DNA of 64,000 nt from Spartobacteria bacterium LR76 (GCA_003054655.1 QAYZ01000013.1:434001-498000); one strand, 5' to 3'. Shown: positions 50,149-60,678, counted from the first letter of the stretch. Made by a program: numbers and translations. The notes: generated from the sequence alone by a model not told the origin.

Positions 50149-50179
50149 GTTTTCAAGCACCCTCGGACTGCATACTGCC

Positions 50180-51388
50180 ATGAACTTTCCTAAAAAACTC
50201 CCCGTCACTGTACTCTCCGGTTTCCTCGGAGCCGGCAAGACCACGCTCCTCAACCATGTCCTGAACAACCGCCAGGGTCTGCGCGTGGCGGTGATCGTCA
50301 ATGACATGAGCGAGGTGAACATCGACGCCTCGCTCGTGCGCGACGGCGGGGCCGAGCTAAGCCGTACGGAGGAGAAGCTCGTCGAGATGTCCAATGGCTG
50401 CATCTGCTGCACTCTGCGGGATGATCTGCTGAAGGAGGTTTCCCGCCTCGCCCGGGAGGACCGCTTCGACTACCTGCTCATCGAATCCAGCGGCATCTCC
50501 GAGCCGCTGCCAGTCGCGCAGACCTTCACCTTCGCCGATGAGGCGGGCGAGAGCCTGCAATCCATCACCCGGCTCGACACCATGGTCACGATGGTGGATG
50601 CGGCGAATTTCCTCACCCAATTCGAGCAGGCGGATACGCTGGCCGAGCACAACCTCGCGCTCGGCGAGGAGGACGAACGCACCATCGCCGATCTCTTTAT
50701 CGATCAGGTGGAGTTTGCCGACGTGATCATTCTCAATAAAACCGATCTCGTCTCCCCGGAGCAGCGCAATGAACTCAACGCCATGCTGCGCAAGCTGAAT
50801 CCGGGGGCGCGGGTGATCGAAGCCGAGCGCGGCAAGATTCCGCTCGCCGAGGTGCTGAACACAGGCCTCTTCGACATGGAACGAGCGCAAAGCTCGGCAG
50901 GCTGGATCAAGGAGCTCCAGGGTGAGCACACCCCGGAGACCGAGGAGTACGGCATCGGCAGCTTTGTCTTCCGCGCCCGACGACCATTTCACCCTCTGCG
51001 CTTTTGGAACTTCCTCAACGGCGAATGGTCCGGCTTGCTGCGTTCCAAAGGCTACTTCTGGCTCGCCTCGCGTCATGATGTCGTCGCCTCCTGGTCGCAG
51101 GCGGGAGGCTGCGGAGAGTATCGCCCGATGGGCACCTGGTGGGCATCCGCACCGCTCGACCAATGGCCGCAGGAGGAAGAGTTCCTCGCCGCCATCCGCA
51201 AGGAGTGGCAGCAGCCCTTTGGCGACCGGCGGCAGGAGCTCGTCTTCATCGGCCAGGACATGCCCCGGGAGGAAATGATGGAGGCGCTCCGCGGCTGCCT
51301 GCTCGATGATCACGAGATGACTCTCGATCCTGCCGCCTGGAAACACTTCCCCGACCCCTTCCCTGAGTGGTTCGTCAAAGCCGCCTGA
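50180..51388 (+). CDS. CobW-family zinc-metallochaperone GTPase (YciC/ZigA-like)
   Basis: 402 residues. P-loop in [18 protein letters not shown], the metal-binding CxCC motif in [25 protein letters not shown], and the guanine motif NKTDLV; a CobW C-terminal domain with [29 protein letters not shown] follows. COG0523 GTPases of this subgroup deliver zinc to enzymes during zinc starvation and are classic Zur targets. The divergent Fur-family gene and shared palindrome fit that. A role in nickel delivery to the nearby urease is less likely because UreG is present. Confidence 0.9.
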   Translation: MNFPKKLPVTVLSGFLGAGKTTLLNHVLNNRQGLRVAVIVNDMSEVNIDASLVRDGGAELSRTEEKLVEMSNGCICCTLRDDLLKEVSRLAREDRFDYLLIESSGISEPLPVAQTFTFADEAGESLQSITRLDTMVTMVDAANFLTQFEQADTLAEHNLALGEEDERTIADLFIDQVEFADVIILNKTDLVSPEQRNELNAMLRKLNPGARVIEAERGKIPLAEVLNTGLFDMERAQSSAGWIKELQGEHTPETEEYGIGSFVFRARRPFHPLRFWNFLNGEWSGLLRSKGYFWLASRHDVVASWSQAGGCGEYRPMGTWWASAPLDQWPQEEEFLAAIRKEWQQPFGDRRQELVFIGQDMPREEMMEALRGCLLDDHEMTLDPAAWKHFPDPFPEWFVKAA

Positions 51389-51517
51389 CTCGCCTCACGA
51401 GATAACCAGATCCTCCATGGGGAGGACTCCCGCCATGAGCAATCGGGATAACCTTTGGAACATCCCGGATAACCAACCCCGGTTGCCCGGAAGCGGAGAG
51501 AGGCTGATAGTTTCGCC

Positions 51518-52870
51518 ATGAGTCTCCCGCCTTCCTCCCCCTCCTCGCAGCAATGGGACGTCGTCGTCGCTGGCGGCGGCCCCGCCGGATGTACCGCCGC
51601 CATTTCCGCCGCCCGCCAGGGCCGCAACGTCCTTCTGATCGAGCGCACCTGCTCGCTCGGCGGCATGGGCACGTCGGCTCTTGTTCCAGCCTGGTGCCCC
51701 TTCTCCGATCAGCAGCGAATCATCTTCGGCGGCCTCGCTTCGGAGGTTTTCCAGCTATCGAAGGAAGGCACCCCACATGTCCCCGCCGAACAGATGGACT
51801 GGGTCGCCATCGACGCAGAGCACCTCAAGCGCGTTTACGACTCTCTCGTCACCGAGGCAGGCGTGACGGTGCTCTTTGACACCTTCATCGTCGGCGCGGA
51901 AGTCGAGGGCCGCACGGTAAAAAGCCTCACCATCGCGAACAAGCAGGGGCTGAGCAAAGTCGACGCCCGCATCTTCATCGACACCTCGGGCGACGCCGAC
52001 GTAGTCGCCTTTGCGGGCGGAGCATTTGAGAAGGGAGAACCCGTCACCGGCAACATGCAGCCCGTCACGATCTGTTTCGTCCTCGCCAACGTGAATGAGG
52101 AGGCCTACCGCCGCATGCCAGACACCCGGAAGTCCATCAATGGGCAACCCAGCCTGATGGACCAGATGATGGCAAAATACCCGCTCATCCCGGACACGCA
52201 TTTCTGCAACAACATCGTCGGCCCGGGCTGCGTCGGCTTCAATGCCGGCCACATTTACGAGATCGATAATACCGATCCCGCCGCCGTCTCCCGTGCCATC
52301 ATGGCCGGGCGCCAGCTCGCCGCCACCTATCGCGATGCGCTAAAGGAGTTCCAGCCTGAGGCCTTCGGCAACTGCCACCTCGTACAAACCGGAAGCCTCG
52401 TCGGCGCTCGGGAAACCCGTCGTATCGTCGGCGACTACACCCTCACGGTCGAAGACTACATCTCGCGTGGGACATTCGCGGATGAGATTTGCCGCAACGC
52501 GTACTTCATCGACATCCATCTCACCCGCGAGGAAGCGGCCAAAAACAAGGATTGGGAGGTGGCCATTAATCGCTTCAACCGCTACGGCCCCGGCGAGTCG
52601 CACGGCATTCCGTACCGCTGCCTGATTCCCGTCTCCTTCGACAATGTGCTCGTGGCCGGGCGCAGCATCTCGACCGACCGCATCGTGCAGGGCAGTGTGC
52701 GCGTGATGCCTGTCTGTCTCGCCATGGGCGAAGCAGCAGGAACCGCCGCCGCCCTGGCCCTGGCGGAGGACAGCTCCGTGCGGGCTGTCGATACGGATCG
52801 CCTCCGCGACATCCTGCGAGAAAACGGCGGATACCTGCCGGAGTACCAGCCCGCTACGTCAGCAGCTTGA
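51518..52870 (+). CDS. FAD-dependent oxidoreductase (FAD_oxidored family)
   Basis: 450 residues. WDVVVAGGGPAGCTAAISAARQG is the FAD motif, then IERTCSLGGMGTSALVPAW, RIFIDTSGDADVVAFAGG, SLVGARETRRIVGDYTL and the C-terminal NVLVAGRSISTDRIVQGSVR with GEAAGTAA. Same family and same motif order as the protein at 33010-34371, though only moderately similar. Substrate unknown. It converges on an AraC gene with a 17-base overlap at the 3' ends, and that regulator may control it. Confidence 0.87.
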   Translation: MSLPPSSPSSQQWDVVVAGGGPAGCTAAISAARQGRNVLLIERTCSLGGMGTSALVPAWCPFSDQQRIIFGGLASEVFQLSKEGTPHVPAEQMDWVAIDAEHLKRVYDSLVTEAGVTVLFDTFIVGAEVEGRTVKSLTIANKQGLSKVDARIFIDTSGDADVVAFAGGAFEKGEPVTGNMQPVTICFVLANVNEEAYRRMPDTRKSINGQPSLMDQMMAKYPLIPDTHFCNNIVGPGCVGFNAGHIYEIDNTDPAAVSRAIMAGRQLAATYRDALKEFQPEAFGNCHLVQTGSLVGARETRRIVGDYTLTVEDYISRGTFADEICRNAYFIDIHLTREEAAKNKDWEVAINRFNRYGPGESHGIPYRCLIPVSFDNVLVAGRSISTDRIVQGSVRVMPVCLAMGEAAGTAAALALAEDSSVRAVDTDRLRDILRENGGYLPEYQPATSAA

Positions 52871-53756
52871 GCGGGCTTTGCGCCTGGTAGTCGCGCGGGG
52901 TGAGTCCAGACGCGGCCTTGAACCAGCGCGAGAAGTGCGAGAGCTGCTTGAAACCCAGCTCCAGCGCGACCACCTTGGCACCGACACCCGGCTCTCGCAG
53001 GCGGCGACTGGCATAATCCTGCCGCCGCCGCTCGGCGAATCCCCGCGGGGTGAGTCCGGTGTGCTTAAGGAAGAGACGATCGAGATGGCTCCGACTCATC
53101 CCGGCAACCGCCATCAGCCGCTCCTCATTATAAGGCTGATCCAGCGGCGTCGCGCCGAGCAGGTGCAGCACCCGCGTAATCCGGTCGTCCTGGGCCGCAG
53201 GAAGGAAAAGCGCCGTTCCCGCCTCCTGCAGGACACGGAAAAACGCGCTCAGCCAGGGAAAAAAAACCGCTTGGCTGTCGAGATAATCCGTCAACTCCAG
53301 CGACTGGCTTAAGAGACTGAACTGCGGATCATGAAGACGCCGCCGGACAAATGCCTCCAGCGCACGCCCGCAGCGGGTAAACTCCCGTTCGCCCCGACTG
53401 TCCACCACGACCACCGCACTCTCAGGAATCACCTGCTGGCCGGTATGCCAGTGCGCATCAATGTGGATGGAGAGGATCTCCGATCCACGCTCGAAGTTCA
53501 AATGGCTCGGCCCGTTACCCATGATCACCCATTGGCCCGGTTCAGCCACGCTGACCGAATTCTCCCGCCGAACGGTCATCCGCCCGGAGAAAAGCAGCCG
53601 GGCCGTGACGTTGCCTCTCTCCGAGGAAAAATCGAGAAACTCCTCCGCCACGCGCCCGCGATAAGCCCAGATCAGGGAGACATGGAGATTTCTCCAGACC
53701 TCGGGCAGCAAGGCGGCCGATGCACCGCGAGGGGAAACTGGGGAGATGCGCGCCAC
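52854..53756 (-). CDS. AraC-family transcriptional regulator
   Basis: 300 residues from a GTG at 53756. The N-terminal part is a cupin-like sensor region (VTARLLFSGRMTVRRENSVSVAEPGQWVIMG, ILSIHIDAHWHTGQ). The C-terminal has two helix-turn-helix motifs: EERLMAVAGMSRSHLDRLFLKHTGLTP and GAKVVALELGFKQLSHFSRWFKAASGLTPRDYQ, the AraC/XylS signature. Such activators usually respond to a sugar. It is transcribed divergently from yacG and convergent with the FAD oxidoreductase gene, its likely target. Confidence 0.92.
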   Translation of the reverse strand: MARISPVSPRGASAALLPEVWRNLHVSLIWAYRGRVAEEFLDFSSERGNVTARLLFSGRMTVRRENSVSVAEPGQWVIMGNGPSHLNFERGSEILSIHIDAHWHTGQQVIPESAVVVVDSRGEREFTRCGRALEAFVRRRLHDPQFSLLSQSLELTDYLDSQAVFFPWLSAFFRVLQEAGTALFLPAAQDDRITRVLHLLGATPLDQPYNEERLMAVAGMSRSHLDRLFLKHTGLTPRGFAERRRQDYASRRLREPGVGAKVVALELGFKQLSHFSRWFKAASGLTPRDYQAQSPLKLLT

Positions 53757-53852
53757 AGGAGAAGCTTATAGCGCGGCCGTCGGACAGGAATCAATGACGG
53801 GCTGGTGGCAGGGCCGCTTGACGGAATTTGGAAGAGATCCGTAAATACCCCC

Positions 53853-54068
53853 ATGTCCAAAGAGAACACCTGCCCCACCTGCGGAAAAAAGGGCCCCTGG
53901 TTCAGCCAGCCGTATGCGCCCTTCTGCTCCGAACGGTGCAAGCTGGTCGATCTCGGCCGCTGGCTCGGTGAAGAATACCGCATCGCCAGCCCGATCACGG
54001 CGGAGGATCTTGAGGAGCTCTCCGATTTCGACGACAGCGAACTGAAACGCGGCGACGAGGAACCCTAA
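53853..54068 (+). CDS. yacG: DNA gyrase inhibitor / zinc-finger protein YacG
   Basis: 71 residues from ATG 53853 (a frame extension to 53805 lacks conserved residues). The zinc knuckle is [10 protein letters not shown] ... [21 protein letters not shown], exactly the YacG pattern of C-x2-C ... C-x3-C followed by DLG-x-W. In E. coli this small zinc protein binds GyrB and inhibits gyrase. The acidic tail is short. It ends 4 bases into the 3' end of ureD on the other strand. Confidence 0.92.
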   Translation: MSKENTCPTCGKKGPWFSQPYAPFCSERCKLVDLGRWLGEEYRIASPITAEDLEELSDFDDSELKRGDEEP

Positions 54069-54877
54069 AGCTTGCGCCAGTCGGGCAGTCTGCGCCCGAG
54101 CGCTTCGTAGCAGTATTCCCTCACCGCCTGAATACCCTGTCGCAGGGCAATGCTGCCAGCCGACAGCAGGCGAATTGCCGCGACATTCGGAGCAACGATG
54201 CTGGCGGCCATCATAAAATCGGACGTGGAGAAATCCCGCATCCTTGTCCGGAAATCGGTCAATGCGCCCAGCCGTGGCGTCACCAGATAGCACGACGCAT
54301 AGTAGGCATCGGGAAACACCCGGCGGAGAGTCCCGATATTCTTTTGCTCCGGGGAAAGGTCATACCGCTCGCGCACCTGCAACCGACCGTCCACGTACAC
54401 CTCGGCGGCCCATTCCAGCCGGGCAAACGCATAGGACTCCGCAGAGCCGACCCTCCCTGGCGCGAGCGATTCGATAAAGAGCGTCTCGGCGTCCGAGGCC
54501 GCTTCGATCCGCGTCACCTGCCGCAGTCGCGATCCCTTGTGCGGGATGAAAATTTCCGGGCATATCTCCAGCCACGCGCCCGGCTCGACCTGAAATGTCT
54601 GCTTCACTGTCGCCAACGGTCCGCCATCCCGCACGCGAAAGGCGCGCTGGGCGCTTGGGCTTGTCAATACCGCCGATGATCCCGTCCGCGCCTGCACGGA
54701 GATGTCGATGACGTCGCCGGAGAGGAGACCCGCCGTGCAATTCACCATCTGCACGATGAGATGGCGGCCATCCCAGTACGGCTTGCTCAGGTGCATGGGC
54801 GCATGAAAGGACTGCCGGCCGATGTGCGTGACGCCATTCGGTCCGCAAACCAATTCAAGCGCGAGATGCCCCGTCAC
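54065..54877 (-). CDS. ureD: Urease accessory protein UreD (UreH)
   Basis: 270 residues from a GTG at 54877. Features of Ure[69 protein letters not shown] and [13 protein letters not shown]-like segments. UreD binds apo-urease and, with UreF and UreG, forms the complex that inserts nickel. It is last in the operon here, whereas many bacteria have it first; it follows ureG by 6 bases. Confidence 0.93.
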   Translation of the reverse strand: MTGHLALELVCGPNGVTHIGRQSFHAPMHLSKPYWDGRHLIVQMVNCTAGLLSGDVIDISVQARTGSSAVLTSPSAQRAFRVRDGGPLATVKQTFQVEPGAWLEICPEIFIPHKGSRLRQVTRIEAASDAETLFIESLAPGRVGSAESYAFARLEWAAEVYVDGRLQVRERYDLSPEQKNIGTLRRVFPDAYYASCYLVTPRLGALTDFRTRMRDFSTSDFMMAASIVAPNVAAIRLLSAGSIALRQGIQAVREYCYEALGRRLPDWRKL

Positions 54878-54883
54878 GAGAAA

Positions 54884-55486
54884 CTAGACGAAGAGGTATT
54901 CGCGCCGCAGCCAGGCCAGCAGGTCATCGCGACCCTCGCCGGATTTCAGGTCGGCAAAGAGAAACGGCCTGTCGCCGCGCATGATCTTCGCATCGCGCGC
55001 CATTACCCCCAGGTCGGCACCCACATGCGGAGCGAGGGTGATCTTGTTGATCAGAAGCAGGTCGCTTTTGCGAATGGCAGGACCGCCCTTGCGCGGGATC
55101 TTGTCTCCCTGCGCGACATCGATCACGTAGATGAAGACATCGACCAGCTCGGGCGAAAACGTGGCCGAGAGATTGTCGCCGCCGCTCTCGATCAGGATGA
55201 GCTGAAGACCCGGAAAGCGCGCCTGGAGTTCCGCCACCGCCGCGTCGTTCATGCTGGTGTCATCGCGGATCGCCGTATGCGGGCAGCCGCCCGTCTCGAC
55301 CCCCATGACCCGGTCGGCTTCGAGAGCCTGGTTCCGCACCAGGAACTCCGCATCCTCGCGGGTGTAGATGTCATTGGTGACCACCGCCATGTTGAACTCG
55401 TCCCGCATCCATTCGCAGAGCCGCAGGACAAGCATGGTTTTTCCCGATCCCACCGGGCCGCCGATGCCGATACGCAGAGTTTTCAT
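54884..55486 (-). CDS. ureG: Urease accessory GTPase UreG
   Basis: 200 residues. P-loop [31 protein letters not shown], the metal-binding Cys-Pro-His in [35 protein letters not shown] and the NK-type guanine motif [14 protein letters not shown]. It uses GTP hydrolysis to deliver nickel to the urease active site. Start overlaps the ureF stop by 4 bases (ATGA). Confidence 0.97.
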   Translation of the reverse strand: MKTLRIGIGGPVGSGKTMLVLRLCEWMRDEFNMAVVTNDIYTREDAEFLVRNQALEADRVMGVETGGCPHTAIRDDTSMNDAAVAELQARFPGLQLILIESGGDNLSATFSPELVDVFIYVIDVAQGDKIPRKGGPAIRKSDLLLINKITLAPHVGADLGVMARDAKIMRGDRPFLFADLKSGEGRDDLLAWLRREYLFV

Positions 55487-56175
55487 GAGATAAAAAGTCG
55501 TTCGTCGGAAATCTCGTGCCGCATCGAGGCGATATCGACCAGAGGGTCAAACCACCCGATGTCTTCGCGAGCTACAGTGAGAGCCGCCTCCACCGTCGGC
55601 ATCGCACCGCCCAGCGCCGCCGTGAGCACACGCTGAATGCCCTCCTGCCCGATGCGGATGAGCTTCGGAGCCGCGGCGCAATAGCTTGAGAGGGATTGAT
55701 AAAGGTATGCCGTGAGCGCAGCTCTCACTGGAAGACCGCGGCATGCGGCTCCCCAGACGGCGGCATGATGACCGATGGTCGGATCGATCGCCGCCCTGTC
55801 TTGATATGTCCGGATGATTGGAAGCGAGGAAACCGCTGCGAGCATCGCGAGGCGTCTCCGCCCGGTTTGCAAACTAGCCGCACGCAACTCCCTCGCAGGC
55901 CGCAGCACGCCGGAAAGATGGTCGACGGCCAGAAGATCCTCGATGTCATCACGCCCCACCGCACGATGTGCCTCCGCCACGAGTGGCAGATCGACCCGGG
56001 CGGCGGCGGGAATCACATGGTCCTCCAGAAAATCCCGCAGCGTCGCCTCGTCCTGCACGCGTCCCTGCTGCACCATCTCCTCCATGCCGAGCGAATGGGC
56101 ATACGAACCCGTCGGAAATGTGGCATCAGAGGTCTGAAGTAGGAAGGCCAGGCCTGCCTGCTCCAGTTCAATCAT
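55483..56175 (-). CDS. ureF: Urease accessory protein UreF
   Basis: 230 residues, helical. Begins [32 protein letters not shown], the conserved UreF opening (S-D-x-x-F-P-x-G-x-x-x-H-S), and has [42 protein letters not shown] further on. It bridges UreD and UreG and acts as a checkpoint for nickel transfer. Overlaps ureE by 8 bases and ureG by 4. Confidence 0.95.
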   Translation of the reverse strand: MIELEQAGLAFLLQTSDATFPTGSYAHSLGMEEMVQQGRVQDEATLRDFLEDHVIPAAARVDLPLVAEAHRAVGRDDIEDLLAVDHLSGVLRPARELRAASLQTGRRRLAMLAAVSSLPIIRTYQDRAAIDPTIGHHAAVWGAACRGLPVRAALTAYLYQSLSSYCAAAPKLIRIGQEGIQRVLTAALGGAMPTVEAALTVAREDIGWFDPLVDIASMRHEISDERLFIS

Positions 56176-56614
56176 GATGGTGGTGATGATGCGCCGCCCC
56201 GGCTGTCACGGGACAGAAGACGGCGAGCGACTCAAAATACGGAATCTGCTCGCGATCCAGCATCTGCCGGACCGCCGCATCCGCCGCCACGCGAATCACC
56301 TCGTCCGCAATCTGGATCGGGAAATGCAGATTGCCGAGCTGCCATGCCACGCGCGCAGCGTCCGCAGGGATATAGCCGAGTGGAATCTCAAAGACCGGTT
56401 CCTCACGCTGGCGGATCGCATAAAGGATGCCCTCCTCGCGCAGAACGAAATCACCGTGGGAGAGAAGATGCTCAAGATCAAAGCCAAACTCCCGCCCATC
56501 GCCCGCGATGGCTCGCCAGCGGCGCTTGGCGAGGACTTCCCGATCCACCGGGATGGGAACGATGCGGTCTGCTTCCGACCGATGAACATGCAAGTGATGA
56601 CGAACGATCTCCAT
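56168..56614 (-). CDS. ureE: Urease accessory nickel chaperone UreE
   Basis: 148 residues from the ATG at 56614; the frame is open upstream but overlaps ureC. N-domain contains VDREVLAKRRWRAIAGDGREFGFDLEHLLSHGDF, the UreE pattern, and the C-domain YIPADAARVAWQLGNLHFPIQIADEVIRV with the interface metal-binding His region. It ends in AAHHHHHHD, a short natural His tail that stores nickel, as in Klebsiella UreE. Supplies Ni2+ to UreG. Starts 2 bases after ureC. Confidence 0.95.
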   Translation of the reverse strand: MEIVRHHLHVHRSEADRIVPIPVDREVLAKRRWRAIAGDGREFGFDLEHLLSHGDFVLREEGILYAIRQREEPVFEIPLGYIPADAARVAWQLGNLHFPIQIADEVIRVAADAAVRQMLDREQIPYFESLAVFCPVTAGAAHHHHHHD

Positions 56615-56616
56615 AC

Positions 56617-58350
56617 TCAAAACAAAAAGTATCTCTGCGCCATCGGCAAGACCTCCGCAGGCGCGCAGCGCAGTTCCACGCCGTCGGCCTTCACCGTATA
56701 CGTCTCTGGATCGACCTCGATGCGGGGCATCGCGTCGTTCCAGAGCAGGTCGCGCTTGGTGATCTTGCGCGTATTGCGCACCGGCACGAGCCGCTTGCCG
56801 ACGCGCACCGCACCAGCCAGCCCCTCGTCGAGCGACGCCTGACTCACGAACGTCACCGAGGTGGCCAGCCGCGCCCGGCCATGAGCGGCAAACTGCGGAC
56901 GGTAAAACATCGGCTGCGGCGTGGGAATAGACGCATTGGGATCGCCCATGTTGGCATAGGCAATGAGGCCGCCCTTGAGCACGACCTCGGGCTTCACGCC
57001 GAAGAAGGCCGGTTTCCACACCACGAGATCCGCCAGCTTGCCGACCTCGATCGACCCGACCTCATGCGCGATGCCATGCGTGATGGCGGGATTGATCGTG
57101 TACTTCGCGATGTAGCGCAGGGCGCGGAAATTATCCGCCGCCGCGTGAGCTGCTCCCGCAGCGCTGGCTGCGAGCTTGCCAAACTGCGCCTTCATCTTGT
57201 GCGCAGTCTGCCACGTGCGCGTGATGGTTTCGCCGATACGCCCCATCGCCTGACTGTCGCTCGACATCATGGAAAACGCTCCCAGGTCGTGCAGCAAGTC
57301 CTCCGCTGCGATCGTTTCCCCACGGATGCGCGATTCCGCAAAGGCGACATCCTCCGGGATGTTTGAGTCAAGGTGGTGGCACACCATGAGCATGTCGAGA
57401 TGCTCGTCGATGGTGTTGACCGTATAAGGCCGCGTCGGGTTGGTGGAGGACGGCAGGACATTAGCCTCGCCGCACACACGAATGATATCCGGCGCATGGC
57501 CTCCCCCCGCGCCCTCGGAGTGATAAGTGTGAATCGCCCGCCCCTTGAATGCCCGTAGCGTATCCTCGACGAAACCGGCTTCGTTCAGGGTGTCGGTGTG
57601 AATCGCCACCTGCACATCGAGTTCGTCCGCCACACCGAGGCAGCAGTCAATAGCCGCCGGGGTTGTGCCCCAATCCTCGTGCAGCTTCAATCCGATGGCT
57701 CCCGCGAGGATTTGCTCGCGCAACGGGCCGGGGGTCGAGCAGTTGCCCTTGCCGAGATAACCGATATTGACCGGGTACTCATCCGCAGCCTCCAGCATGC
57801 GATGAATATTCCACTGTCCGGGCGTGACGGTGGTCGCATAGGTGCCATGGGTCGGCCCGGTGCCGCCACCGAGGAGGGTGGTCGTTCCCGCCGCCACGGC
57901 ATGCTCGATCTGCTGGGGGCAAATAAAGTGAATGTGTGAATCGATCCCTCCCGCCGTGACGATGCACCCCTCGCCTGCGATCACATCCGTCGCCGCGCCG
58001 ATCACCATCGTGATGCCGTCCTGAATGAGCGGATTTCCCGCGTGGCCGATGCCCACGATACGCCCATGCTTCACACCGATATCGGCTTTGATCACGCCCT
58101 GTACGGGATCGAGGACGAGGGCATTCGTGATGACCAGATCGAGACACTCATGATCGAGCGCCAGCGGCGACTGTCCCATGCCATCACGGATCACCTTTCC
58201 TCCACCAAACTTCACCTCGCCGCCATAGCCGCCATTCTCCGCGATCAGGTCACGCTCGACCTGAATGAACAGTTCGGTATCCGCCAGCCGCACCTGATCC
58301 CCGACCGTGGGGCCAAACATCTCCGCATAAAGCTCCCGGGTGAGTCTCAT
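56617..58350 (-). CDS. ureC: Urease alpha subunit UreC
   Basis: 577 residues, a full-length alpha subunit of the amidohydrolase superfamily. Active-site elements are intact: His pair in [13 protein letters not shown], carbamylated Lys in [12 protein letters not shown], His in [10 protein letters not shown] and [17 protein letters not shown], flap [20 protein letters not shown] with its Cys, and Asp in [12 protein letters not shown]. Hydrolyses urea to ammonia and carbamate with two nickel ions. Four-base overlap with ureB. Confidence 0.98.
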   Translation of the reverse strand: MRLTRELYAEMFGPTVGDQVRLADTELFIQVERDLIAENGGYGGEVKFGGGKVIRDGMGQSPLALDHECLDLVITNALVLDPVQGVIKADIGVKHGRIVGIGHAGNPLIQDGITMVIGAATDVIAGEGCIVTAGGIDSHIHFICPQQIEHAVAAGTTTLLGGGTGPTHGTYATTVTPGQWNIHRMLEAADEYPVNIGYLGKGNCSTPGPLREQILAGAIGLKLHEDWGTTPAAIDCCLGVADELDVQVAIHTDTLNEAGFVEDTLRAFKGRAIHTYHSEGAGGGHAPDIIRVCGEANVLPSSTNPTRPYTVNTIDEHLDMLMVCHHLDSNIPEDVAFAESRIRGETIAAEDLLHDLGAFSMMSSDSQAMGRIGETITRTWQTAHKMKAQFGKLAASAAGAAHAAADNFRALRYIAKYTINPAITHGIAHEVGSIEVGKLADLVVWKPAFFGVKPEVVLKGGLIAYANMGDPNASIPTPQPMFYRPQFAAHGRARLATSVTFVSQASLDEGLAGAVRVGKRLVPVRNTRKITKRDLLWNDAMPRIEVDPETYTVKADGVELRCAPAEVLPMAQRYFLF

Positions 58351-58655
58351 AGCGGTCCGTTCACCTTTCCATTGAGTCCATAAACTTCACGCTTTCCGGC
58401 AAGGGCCACGAGTTCCACCTCACGCGTATCGCCCGGCTCGAACCGCACCGCCGTGCCGGAGGGAATACGCAGGCGGAATCCTCGCGCGGCCTCGCGATCA
58501 AAGTCGAGAAGGCTGTTTACCTCGTAGAAATGAAAATGACTGCCGACCTGCACAGGCCGGTCGCCCCGGTGGGTGACGATGATCGTTTTCCACTCCAGGC
58601 CTTCATTGGCCTCGTGGTGACCGTCTTCGGAAAGAATGATTTCGCCGGGGATCAT
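58347..58655 (-). CDS. ureB: Urease beta subunit UreB
   Basis: 102 residues. Conserved segments: [85 protein letters not shown]. Structural subunit of the (UreABC)3 enzyme; short form without the extra helices found in some bacteria. ATGA-type overlaps at both ends with ureA and ureC. Confidence 0.97.
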   Translation of the reverse strand: MIPGEIILSEDGHHEANEGLEWKTIIVTHRGDRPVQVGSHFHFYEVNSLLDFDREAARGFRLRIPSGTAVRFEPGDTREVELVALAGKREVYGLNGKVNGPL

Positions 58656-58954
58656 CGGATGGGATTGTGAACCGTAACAAGTTTCGTGCCATCCGGGAAC
58701 GTGGCCTCGGCCTGTACCTCGGCGATCATCTCCGGCACTCCCTCCATCACGTCCTCGCGCTTCAGGATGGTCGTGCCAAAGCTCATCAGTTCCGCCACCG
58801 ACCTCCCATCGCGAGCCCCTTCCAGGATCTCGTACGTGAGGATGGCGATGGCTTCAGGATAGTTCAGCTTCAACCCACGCTTCTGCCGCCGACGGGCCAG
58901 GTCGGCAGCGACCACGATCATGAGTTTTTCCGTCTCACGAGGACTCAGGTGCAT
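58652..58954 (-). CDS. ureA: Urease gamma subunit UreA
   Basis: 100 residues: [81 protein letters not shown], the full gamma-subunit pattern. Separate gamma and beta genes are the usual bacterial arrangement. It follows urtE by 9 bases, so the urease genes and the urea transporter are in one transcription unit. Confidence 0.98.
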   Translation of the reverse strand: MHLSPRETEKLMIVVAADLARRRQKRGLKLNYPEAIAILTYEILEGARDGRSVAELMSFGTTILKREDVMEGVPEMIAEVQAEATFPDGTKLVTVHNPIR

Positions 58955-58963
58955 ACGACATCA

Positions 58964-59923
58964 TCATACGGTGAGATGCTCCCTGACAACTTCATCAGTG
59001 AGTTCTTTCACCGACCCGCCAGCCACCACGCTTCCCCGGTCGAGGATGGCGAAGTTGTCGGCGAGTTCCTTGCAAAAATCGAGGTACTGCTCCACCAACA
59101 GGATCGTCATCGATTTCTCGCTGTGGAGCTGGTCGAGGGCAGCGGCGATCTCCTCGCCGAGCAGGTTGCCCTCATGCGGGCCCTTCTGGCGGATCAGTTC
59201 AAAAGTCCTGGACAGCTCGGTAAAGGCCGCGGCATTGCGCTCCGCCCCCACGCGCCGCATTTCATTAATGTCATCGCTCAGCTTCTCGATCAGCGCAGGC
59301 TCGGGGTAGCCGGTCTCGTCGCGCAGTTTCTTGAGCAACTGCACCGCCTCGGCCATGAGACCGGGCTCATTGTGATGGCCGCCTCGGCGCAGGAGCTTCA
59401 GGGCGTCTCCGATCTGGTCGATGATGTTGGGCTGGATGCCCTCCGTCGGCTCGTCGAGAATCAGCAAGTCCGGCTCCGTGAGCAAAGCCCGCGCGATGGA
59501 GAGCTGCTGCTGCTGGCCGCCCGAGAGCATGCCGCCCTTGCGCGAGAGAAAATCCTTCAGGATCGGGAAGAGCGAATAAATGCGCTCCAGCGAGCGCCCC
59601 GGCTTCTTGCCCTGGGCGATCGCTCCGATGAAAAGATTCTCCTCCACCGTGAGATGCGGAAAGATTCCGCGCCCCTGCGGGACATAGCCAATACCCAACC
59701 TCGCGCGATCCTCGGCAGGCATCTGGGAAATATCCTTCCCCTTGAAGATAATGCTGCCACTGGTCGGGCGATGAATGCCGACGATGCTTTTCAGCGTGGT
59801 CGTCTTGCCGACGCCATTGCGCCCCATGAGGCAGAACACCTGATTCTCCGGCACTTCGATGCTGACATCGCGCAGGATGAGGGACCCGTCGAGAGAGACG
59901 CAGAGATTTTTGATCGAGAGCAT
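58964..59923 (-). CDS. urtE: Urea ABC transporter ATP-binding protein UrtE with an ~85-residue insertion
   Basis: 319 residues against about 230 for usual UrtE. All ATPase motifs are present: Walker A GRNGVGKT (34-41), Q-loop VPQGRG (81-86), signature LSGGQQQQ (133-140), Walker B LLILDEPTEGIQP (153-165), and the switch region ILLVEQY (274-280) with Gln in place of His, as is normal in LivF/UrtE. Between about 178 and 265 an extra, mostly helical, charged segment is inserted after the D-loop helix (QLLKKLRDETG, IEKLSDDINEMRRVG, ELSRTFELIRQKG). The frame is intact and reading is normal on both sides, so this is an insertion rather than a frameshift. Confidence 0.92.
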   Translation of the reverse strand: MLSIKNLCVSLDGSLILRDVSIEVPENQVFCLMGRNGVGKTTTLKSIVGIHRPTSGSIIFKGKDISQMPAEDRARLGIGYVPQGRGIFPHLTVEENLFIGAIAQGKKPGRSLERIYSLFPILKDFLSRKGGMLSGGQQQQLSIARALLTEPDLLILDEPTEGIQPNIIDQIGDALKLLRRGGHHNEPGLMAEAVQLLKKLRDETGYPEPALIEKLSDDINEMRRVGAERNAAAFTELSRTFELIRQKGPHEGNLLGEEIAAALDQLHSEKSMTILLVEQYLDFCKELADNFAILDRGSVVAGGSVKELTDEVVREHLTV

Positions 59924-59925
59924 AC

Positions 59926-60678
59926 CTAGTGTTTCTTTTTACGGCCGAGATAGACTTCGATGACGCGCTCATCGGCCTGCACCTGGTCGAGAGAGCCATC
60001 GCAGAGGACATGGCCCTGGTGGAGCACGGTCACCTTGCTGCCGAGCTGCCGGACAAAAACCATGTCGTGCTCGATGACGATGATCGTGTGTTTTCCCGCG
60101 AGGCTGAGGAGGAGCTCGCCGGTCTTGGCGGTTTCCTCGTCCGTCATGCCTGCGGCCGGTTCGTCGACGAGGAGAAGCTCGGCGTTCTGGGCGAGCAGCA
60201 TCCCGATTTCCAGCCACTGCTTCTGCCCGTGGGCCAGCGTACCTGCCTTCAACTCCGCCTTGTCCGCCAGCCCGATGGTCTTGAGCACCTCGTAAATACG
60301 CTCTCTTTGCTCCGGCTTGATGCGGCTGAAAATCGACGGCCACACGCTCCGGCTTCCTTCCAGACCCAGGAGGATATTTTCAAAAACCGTATGGTCGCTA
60401 TACACGCTCGGCGTCTGGAATTTCCGCCCGATGCCGAGCCGGTAGATCTCGTATTCCCTCAACTTTGTCAGCGGCGTACCCTTGTACTCGATCGTGCCGG
60501 TGTCGGGACGAGTGCGGCCCGTGATCAGGTCGAGGAACGTGCTCTTGCCCGCACCATTCGGCCCGATGATCGTCCGCAGCTCTCCCTTATCGAGGTAAAA
60601 GTTCAGGTCGTTGATGGCCTTGAACCCATCGAAGCTCTTTGTGACGCCTTCCGCGGCGAGTAGGAACTGCTTGCTCAT
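59926..60678 (-). CDS. urtD: Urea ABC transporter ATP-binding protein UrtD
   Basis: 250 residues. Walker [35 protein letters not shown] typical of LivG/UrtD, signature-region [17 protein letters not shown], Walker [16 protein letters not shown] and switch His in [14 protein letters not shown]. It powers uptake together with UrtE. It overlaps urtC by 4 bases and is 2 bases before urtE. Confidence 0.96.
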   Translation of the reverse strand: MSKQFLLAAEGVTKSFDGFKAINDLNFYLDKGELRTIIGPNGAGKSTFLDLITGRTRPDTGTIEYKGTPLTKLREYEIYRLGIGRKFQTPSVYSDHTVFENILLGLEGSRSVWPSIFSRIKPEQRERIYEVLKTIGLADKAELKAGTLAHGQKQWLEIGMLLAQNAELLLVDEPAAGMTDEETAKTGELLLSLAGKHTIIVIEHDMVFVRQLGSKVTVLHQGHVLCDGSLDQVQADERVIEVYLGRKKKH

